Of a stretch of DNA of 9,927 nt, positions 8,501 through 9,927 are shown in pieces. Every line of letters begins with the position of its first letter. Position 1 is the first letter of the stretch. Position numbers and translations under genes: made by a program. The stretch is from an uncultured Leucothrix sp. Lineage in GTDB: Bacteria; Pseudomonadota; Gammaproteobacteria; Thiotrichales; Thiotrichaceae. Location: the NCBI GenBank assembly GCA_938004025.1, contig CALKXC010000180.1:1-9927 (forward strand), written 5' to 3'. The notes below the pieces were generated by a model. It was not told the DNA's origin and did not search any database. It saw only the letters and a program-made list of their open reading frames with translations.

Positions 8501-9927
8501 GCGTTGTGTCATCTGGACCTGAGCGAAGTTCAATAGCATTGATGGTACTAGTTAAGCGTCCATCCGTATCAAAATTCAATCCACCCATACTGGTTATTGA
8601 AGGGCTAATTCTTCTTACCGTTCCGTTGCCTAGGTAAATCGCCGTGTCGCCAGTGCCTTGCGATTGCGTGCGTGCATAGGTGTCATTTCCACCACCTGTT
8701 GTAACCCAATCGCGGACTACAATTGATCCTGGACGATTAGGTCCAACATAAAGGCCATCAGAGAGGTCATCAAAGTTATCTTCAAAAACAACTGCCTGAC
8801 AAGCCCTGACTGTTTCTCCGACGACTACGCTGACCTGAGGACTTTCAGGAGGGAAAGGTTTAGCGATACTAATCACATGGTCTTCAACTTCACCGGCTCC
8901 CGTTGTATCGTTTGTTAGCCTTAATCTTATGAATGTTGTTCCTCTTTCAATATCAGCAGGTAGACTTGCCCAATTTAGCGATACAGTTCCAGTGATACCA
9001 TTTGCAACAGAAACAGTTGTTTTCTCATCCGCTTCAAACGTTCCGGAATGGTCAAAGTCAATCCAACCTTCTAGCGTTGCAGCATCGCCCGATGAATTTC
9101 TGACGGTTATAGGTGTTGAGTAACTCGTGTCTGTATCAATTAGAACTGGGAATAAATTGACTCCCCATTGTGACTGCGGTGCGCCATCTTCTTCTGCACC
9201 ATCACCAAGCGCACGATAATCATAACTTCCACTGGTTTCACTGTCTGGAGCCGTAGAGCCTAAGTAAATATTGCTATCAAGAGACGCTGATGCTTCACCA
9301 AAAGAGATTGGTGCATCACCAAAATCCATCTCAGCGGCTGGCGGGATAGCCGTAAAATTACCTAAACAAATACCAGGTTCACCATCAACAGCGCCCCAAG
9401 TTGGATCGCCAAAAACACCACCCTGCGTACTGGTTCCTGCCATACCTTCATCAACAGAATAGTTAACGGCGGTACACAAAGCACCGTTAAGTATGACGGC
9501 TCCACCACCACCTCCACCACCCGTACCATGTGCGTACGAGGTGTTGTACTCTGAGCCACCGTCTCCCCCTTGGACTTCAATTAAAGGAAAACCACTTAAA
9601 CCAGCGTTGACAGAAATGGCGACAGCACCACCGGCTCCACCACCATCTGCACCATTAGAATCATCATTGCTCGCCGTAAGACCATTCGATAGTATTCGCC
9701 CGCCGCTGCTAACCAACTGGTTAGCTCGAATAATAACAATACCACCACCGGTTCGCGGTCCACCAACTGCCACTTGGCTAATCTCAGAACCTGATCCACC
9801 ACCACCACCCATGAACACTCTGTTCATAGGAGAATAATCTAGACCTTGGCCACCCAAGCCTCCAAAGTGACCATCGTTGTCACATAAATCAAGCTCACGA
9901 CCACCTAAACCACCGGCACCATAGTTA
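2589..9927 (-). CDS. Giant modular extracellular or surface protein with GEVED, beta-helix, SdrD_B-like and DUF11-like domains (5' partial)
   Basis: The frame is open from the right edge to the TAA at 2589: at least 2445 codons. The first in-frame start-like codon (TTG at 9857) is not the real start, because coding continues upstream as NYGAGGLGGRELDL. Signal peptide and true N-terminus lie outside the window. In order: glycine-rich region; GEVED 1 (8862-9326); spacer resembling a beta-sandwich (8079-8861); GEVED 2 (7581-8078); SdrD_B-like fold (7071-7580); beta-helix region (about 5385-7070); GEVED 3 (4911-5381); second beta-sandwich-like spacer (4224-4910); GEVED 4 (3753-4223); second SdrD_B-like fold (3408-3752); C-terminal block ending in a DUF11-like domain. 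Composition is rich in Gly, Ser, Thr, Asp and Asn, and poor in Lys and Cys, typical of secreted repeat proteins. No anchor, sortase, PEP-CTERM or OmpA motif is visible at the end (...FEVMVDRD). Adhesion or matrix function is plausible but inferred. Confidence 0.9.
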   Translation of the reverse strand, partial: NYGAGGLGGRELDLCDNDGHFGGLGGQGLDYSPMNRVFMGGGGGSGSEISQVAVGGPRTGGGIVIIRANQLVSSGGRILSNGLTASNDDSNGADGGGAGGAVAISVNAGLSGFPLIEVQGGDGGSEYNTSYAHGTGGGGGGGAVILNGALCTAVNYSVDEGMAGTSTQGGVFGDPTWGAVDGEPGICLGNFTAIPPAAEMDFGDAPISFGEASASLDSNIYLGSTAPDSETSGSYDYRALGDGAEEDGAPQSQWGVNLFPVLIDTDTSYSTPITVRNSSGDAATLEGWIDFDHSGTFEADEKTTVSVANGITGTVSLNWASLPADIERGTTFIRLRLTNDTTGAGEVEDHVISIAKPFPPESPQVSVVVGETVRACQAVVFEDNFDDLSDGLYVGPNRPGSIVVRDWVTTGGGNDTYARTQSQGTGDTAIYLGNGTVRRISPSITSMGGLNFDTDGRLTSTINAIELRSGPDDTTPSTTTTNASSWGPDEVVFSRTFASVVGKTYRLYFTAVPESGSYSNGMMRIDTPVGSAHFLAPASGTGEISYAIEFTATSTSSTIGIANYGHIGDSSSGWCNPQHVDLAGAAWCTQDGTTDGTSTNEVVVDDIYVVEAACDSDYSDAPVNGSTAPDGSSVTDYGEVSHDLVAGIRLGSNIDLDSTSIVSPNADGDGADDDGVSIPTVIQGASITIPVVINQTVANEGYLQAWIDWNGDGDFLGVNEQIATDLQYAAGNSGTINVSVNVPADAVTSQTFARFRWSSESGLNSRNSAPDGEVEDYSLTIIAGQTLSGIVFEDINYAGGLGRDQATASGAGINGVTVEFYDNTGVLVTTTTTANDGSNDGAYSFSNVVAGDYYTRIVSETVTSTRAGSNGSELAVQTFRSDGTTDVTGEVGGRNPAVSDGVAHDSGSPSTLNTITFVYSGGTLNGNTAQSVTPITVAAADITGIDFGFNFDTIVNTNDSGQGSLGQFILNSNQLTDIPNQGINPGQETSIFMIPDGTGYAGTANHGSLDMTAGGVATIATGTGFTDVTDAFTALDASTQNGASCSPRSLKVILDGSATAVGSGIDGFTITGNNATVRGFSIGGYDRHGVNLSGDDGLIVCNHVGLDAAGTTATANTVNGVNVSTSQNVQVGDGTAAGMNVLSGNTEQGLFIASTGAGIVVDTNYMGTNVTGLAALANGKHGIFAANVNAVGSQLTVRNNVSSGNVISGLYVINSSNLSLVVEDNQLGMGIDGTTVVSNGGHGLHISGGDTGTFNASVTGNTLSGNTQNGVWLANTRAVTLTNNRIGVDTTGNAAGNNSFGIRILNGTGISVGDGTAPGSNTIANNTSDGVYADGTTDAIITRNSIYANGGLGIDLVGATTDVTLNDANDADTGPNALLNFPQFSQTYLDSGNLTVVGCAPTGSTIELFEADTSPTSSSGAAAGDNEFGLTQDYGEGETYLASFVEGVGEDSVTTPINCATLSDVDGNVATGMSPFQWTIPLPAGLVLNDTITATSTLSGSGTSEFSARIELVSLDYGDAPGYADAAHAIDGTTYLGTVPDVDTGTITTNGDASDDANDDGVFINAGLSTGLQGTSLNLEETVTLHIPVSGNGNLSAWIDWNADGDFNDTGEQVANAVAGNNTTLIVVVNVPLSAIGGNTYARFRFSSDAAAASPTGTASNGEVEDYQIVIANNPTPPSSASPASCSSTWTAGGGGYQSTTAQGVVITATASAGSNSAWSFSPNDALNATGTFSDASLNGAASLSSVYFWDTSPEDGRTGLAATDAETGTLTFSFNVPVKDPVLHIDRLGGHGGNSAATPQQLSNSALLSMNSANASATFTALAGTSHFEVTANSIQRTPNETLVWGGASSQSGTDSTRFTAMGSVMVSGTYSDLALDVDGVGVEGAGADGIEFVVCAPPLDHSDAPASYGDASHVMSPDIQLGATIDGDSGSLASPSASADGTDDDALFILPALTTNDRNYGISVEVTNTTVNPGRLIAWLDFDQNGTFDSDEAAALVIPAGTNASNYIVTWSNIPFDIQAGTTFLRLRFTTDNLNAGSATGERSDGEVEDYQITIDSAGSNVSGQVYIDANSNQNLDPTETGIANTVVVLLDFFDGSCRSVTTTASGEYRFNGVVDGSYEVYQAHGETTPVPQNCGTAFANNPTGYQSTTDDTIIVNVAGADETNINFGEIAGTNSPTTGNTGMGITFEPDHQSEILPGNTAFYAHVLTTEAAGKVSFTTPATDFGNIANGWTHSLYVDSNCDGDLNGVEANTIISAADEYDLVADERLCIINKVFAPANVPAQDRYEVKTLATFTYPLVSLSSVELEVTDLTIAVQNAEPATQMTPETGASRLVLTKTIENLTQGAAEVEVLSVAQPGDILKYRVYYENVGTGPITDLVINDTVPVYTGLIADSAQCATPPPPTGMGCTATENFGDLRWDFTGSLVGGAKGEVSFEVMVDRD
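2592..3407 (-). other. C-terminal block with DUF11-like domain
   Basis: The first part (about 2930-3407) has an acidic loop SLYVDSNCDGDLNG and strand-rich sequence. The last part (about 2592-2928) reads LVLTKTIENLT, GDILKYRVYYENVGTGPITDLVINDTVP and FGDLRWDFTGSLVGGAKGEVSFEV, the hallmark of a DUF11-type domain. The domain looks complete, and the protein stops three residues after it, with no anchor. Confidence 0.7.
3408..3752 (-). other. SdrD_B-like Ig fold 2
   Basis: SGQVYIDANSNQNLDPTE, a calcium-loop-like start, then GIANTVVVLLDFFDG, GEYRFNGVVDGSYEVY and ETNINFGEI. It is shorter than copy 1 and follows a GEVED domain directly, as copy 1 does. Confidence 0.7.
3753..4223 (-). repeat. GEVED domain 4 (type A)
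   Basis: Begins DHSDAP and ends GEVEDYQITID. It has the loop WLDFDQNGTFDSDE and IPFDIQAGTTFLRLRFTTD, matching copy 1 rather than copies 2 and 3. Confidence 0.85.
4224..4910 (-). other. Beta-sandwich-like spacer between GEVED 3 and 4
   Basis: About 229 residues from a Pro/Ser linker (PTPPSSASPAS) to EFVVCAPPL. FSFNVPVKDPVLHIDRLGG and ADGIEFVVC suggest strands of a jelly-roll domain like those described in large secreted repeat proteins. Specific family not recognised. Confidence 0.4.
4911..5381 (-). repeat. GEVED domain 3 (type B)
   Basis: Begins DYGDAP and ends GEVEDYQIVIA. It has the acidic DASDDANDDG, the loop WIDWNADGDF, and NVPLSAI followed by YARFRFSSD. It pairs with copy 2. Confidence 0.85.
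5385..7070 (-). other. Right-handed parallel beta-helix region
   Basis: It opens with VNTNDSGQGSL, the leader commonly placed before beta-helix repeats in secreted proteins. Many short rungs follow, such as GFTITGNNATVRGFSIGG, NGVWLANTRAVTLTNNRIG and DGVYADGTTDAIITRNSIY, with Asn-rich turns (about 5870-6780). It closes with GGLGIDLVG, NDADTGPNALLNFPQF, GYGEGxTYL-type DYGEGETYLASF and TSEFSAR, the usual cap of this architecture. No catalytic residues of pectate lyase or glycosidase families stand out, so a structural or binding role is more likely. Confidence 0.8.
7071..7580 (-). other. SdrD_B-like Ig fold 1
   Basis: SGIVFEDINYAGG, then GINGVTVEFYDNTG and GAYSFSNVVAGDYY, then ITGIDFGFNFD. This is the usual order of an SdrD_B/carboxypeptidase-regulatory-like beta-sandwich that acts as a rigid stalk in surface proteins. 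It is followed directly by the beta-helix leader motif. Confidence 0.7.
7581..8078 (-). repeat. GEVED domain 2 (type B)
   Basis: Begins DYSDAP and ends GEVEDYSLTII. It has the acidic stretch ADGDGADDDG, the loop WIDWNGDGDF and NVPADAV followed by FARFRWSSE. It resembles copy 3 more than copies 1 or 4. Confidence 0.85.
8079..8861 (-). other. Beta-sandwich-like spacer between GEVED 1 and 2
   Basis: About 261 residues beginning VVVGETVRACQAVVFEDNFDDLSDG and ending NEVVVDDIYVVEAAC. The opening ExNFDDxxxG and the closing VVVDDIYV strand resemble carbohydrate-binding or lectin-like jelly-roll modules of extracellular proteins. I cannot assign a specific family. Confidence 0.4.
8862..9326 (-). repeat. 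GEVED domain 1 (type A)
   Basis: Begins DFGDAP and ends GEVEDHVISIA, with His replacing the usual Tyr of GEVEDY. The calcium-loop-like WIDFDHSGTFEADE is followed by LPADIERGTTFIRLRLTND. It is closest to copy 4 among the four copies by eye. Confidence 0.75.
9340..9927 (-). other. Glycine-rich N-terminal region of the giant protein
   Basis: Runs such as MGGGGGSGS and TGGGGGGGAV alternate with short hydrophobic strands (GGIVIIRANQLV, GGAVAISVNAG, AVILNG). The pattern of a Gly tract followed by a valine/isoleucine strand repeats about three to four times, suggesting stacked beta turns or a beta-helix-like ladder. Cys residues appear in LCDNDG, ALCTA and GICLG. The Gly codons make the plus strand look proline-rich here, but no plus-strand gene is supported. 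Confidence 0.6.

Noticed and set aside
9480..9810. ccaccacc-type tracts as a simple repeat or CRISPR
   Set aside because: They are in-frame Gly codons with irregular spacing. There are no constant repeats or spacers.
9493..9837. Proline-rich plus-strand frame
   Set aside because: It is the complement of Gly codon runs (GGN read as CCN) in the giant gene. No ribosome site or domain supports it.

Overview
The window carries four protein genes, all on the minus strand. The sequence suggests a marine or halotolerant gammaproteobacterium with methylated-amine metabolism. The main clue is the partial gene at the left edge. Its 182 visible residues closely resemble, from memory, the trimethylamine monooxygenase (bacterial FMO) of Methylophaga. 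The genus is a guess, because no 16S or other marker gene is present.

Layout, in direction of transcription (right to left). Positions 9927 to 2589 hold one very large, secreted-looking modular surface protein. Its reading frame is open through the right edge, so the true start is outside the window and at least 2445 codons are present. Its modules are, in order: a glycine-rich segment, four GEVED-type domains (type A, B, B, A), two beta-sandwich-like spacers, two SdrD_B-like Ig folds, a parallel beta-helix in the middle, and a C-terminal DUF11-like domain with no visible membrane anchor. A gap of 144 bases follows, with a candidate promoter. Next come a soluble PAS-domain histidine kinase (2444 to 1293) and a FixJ/NarL-type response regulator (1303 to 671), which overlap by 11 bases and look like one translationally coupled operon. 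After a further 122 bases comes tmm (548 to beyond position 1).

How the genes may work together. The 122-base gap before tmm contains an imperfect palindrome (TACGGGAATCCCCTA, minus strand) one base after the regulator's stop codon. It is centred about 44 bases upstream of the predicted tmm transcription start, and the -10 box there has no good -35 partner. This is the arrangement expected of an activator-dependent promoter. The simplest reading is that the adjacent two-component system controls tmm, but that is inference. The giant surface protein appears functionally separate.

I see no tRNA, rRNA, CRISPR, insertion sequence or convincing rho-independent terminator. The most notable items are the tmm-linked regulatory pair with its candidate operator, and the near mirror-symmetric domain order of the giant protein. 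I do not see clear evidence for a wholly new biological system.
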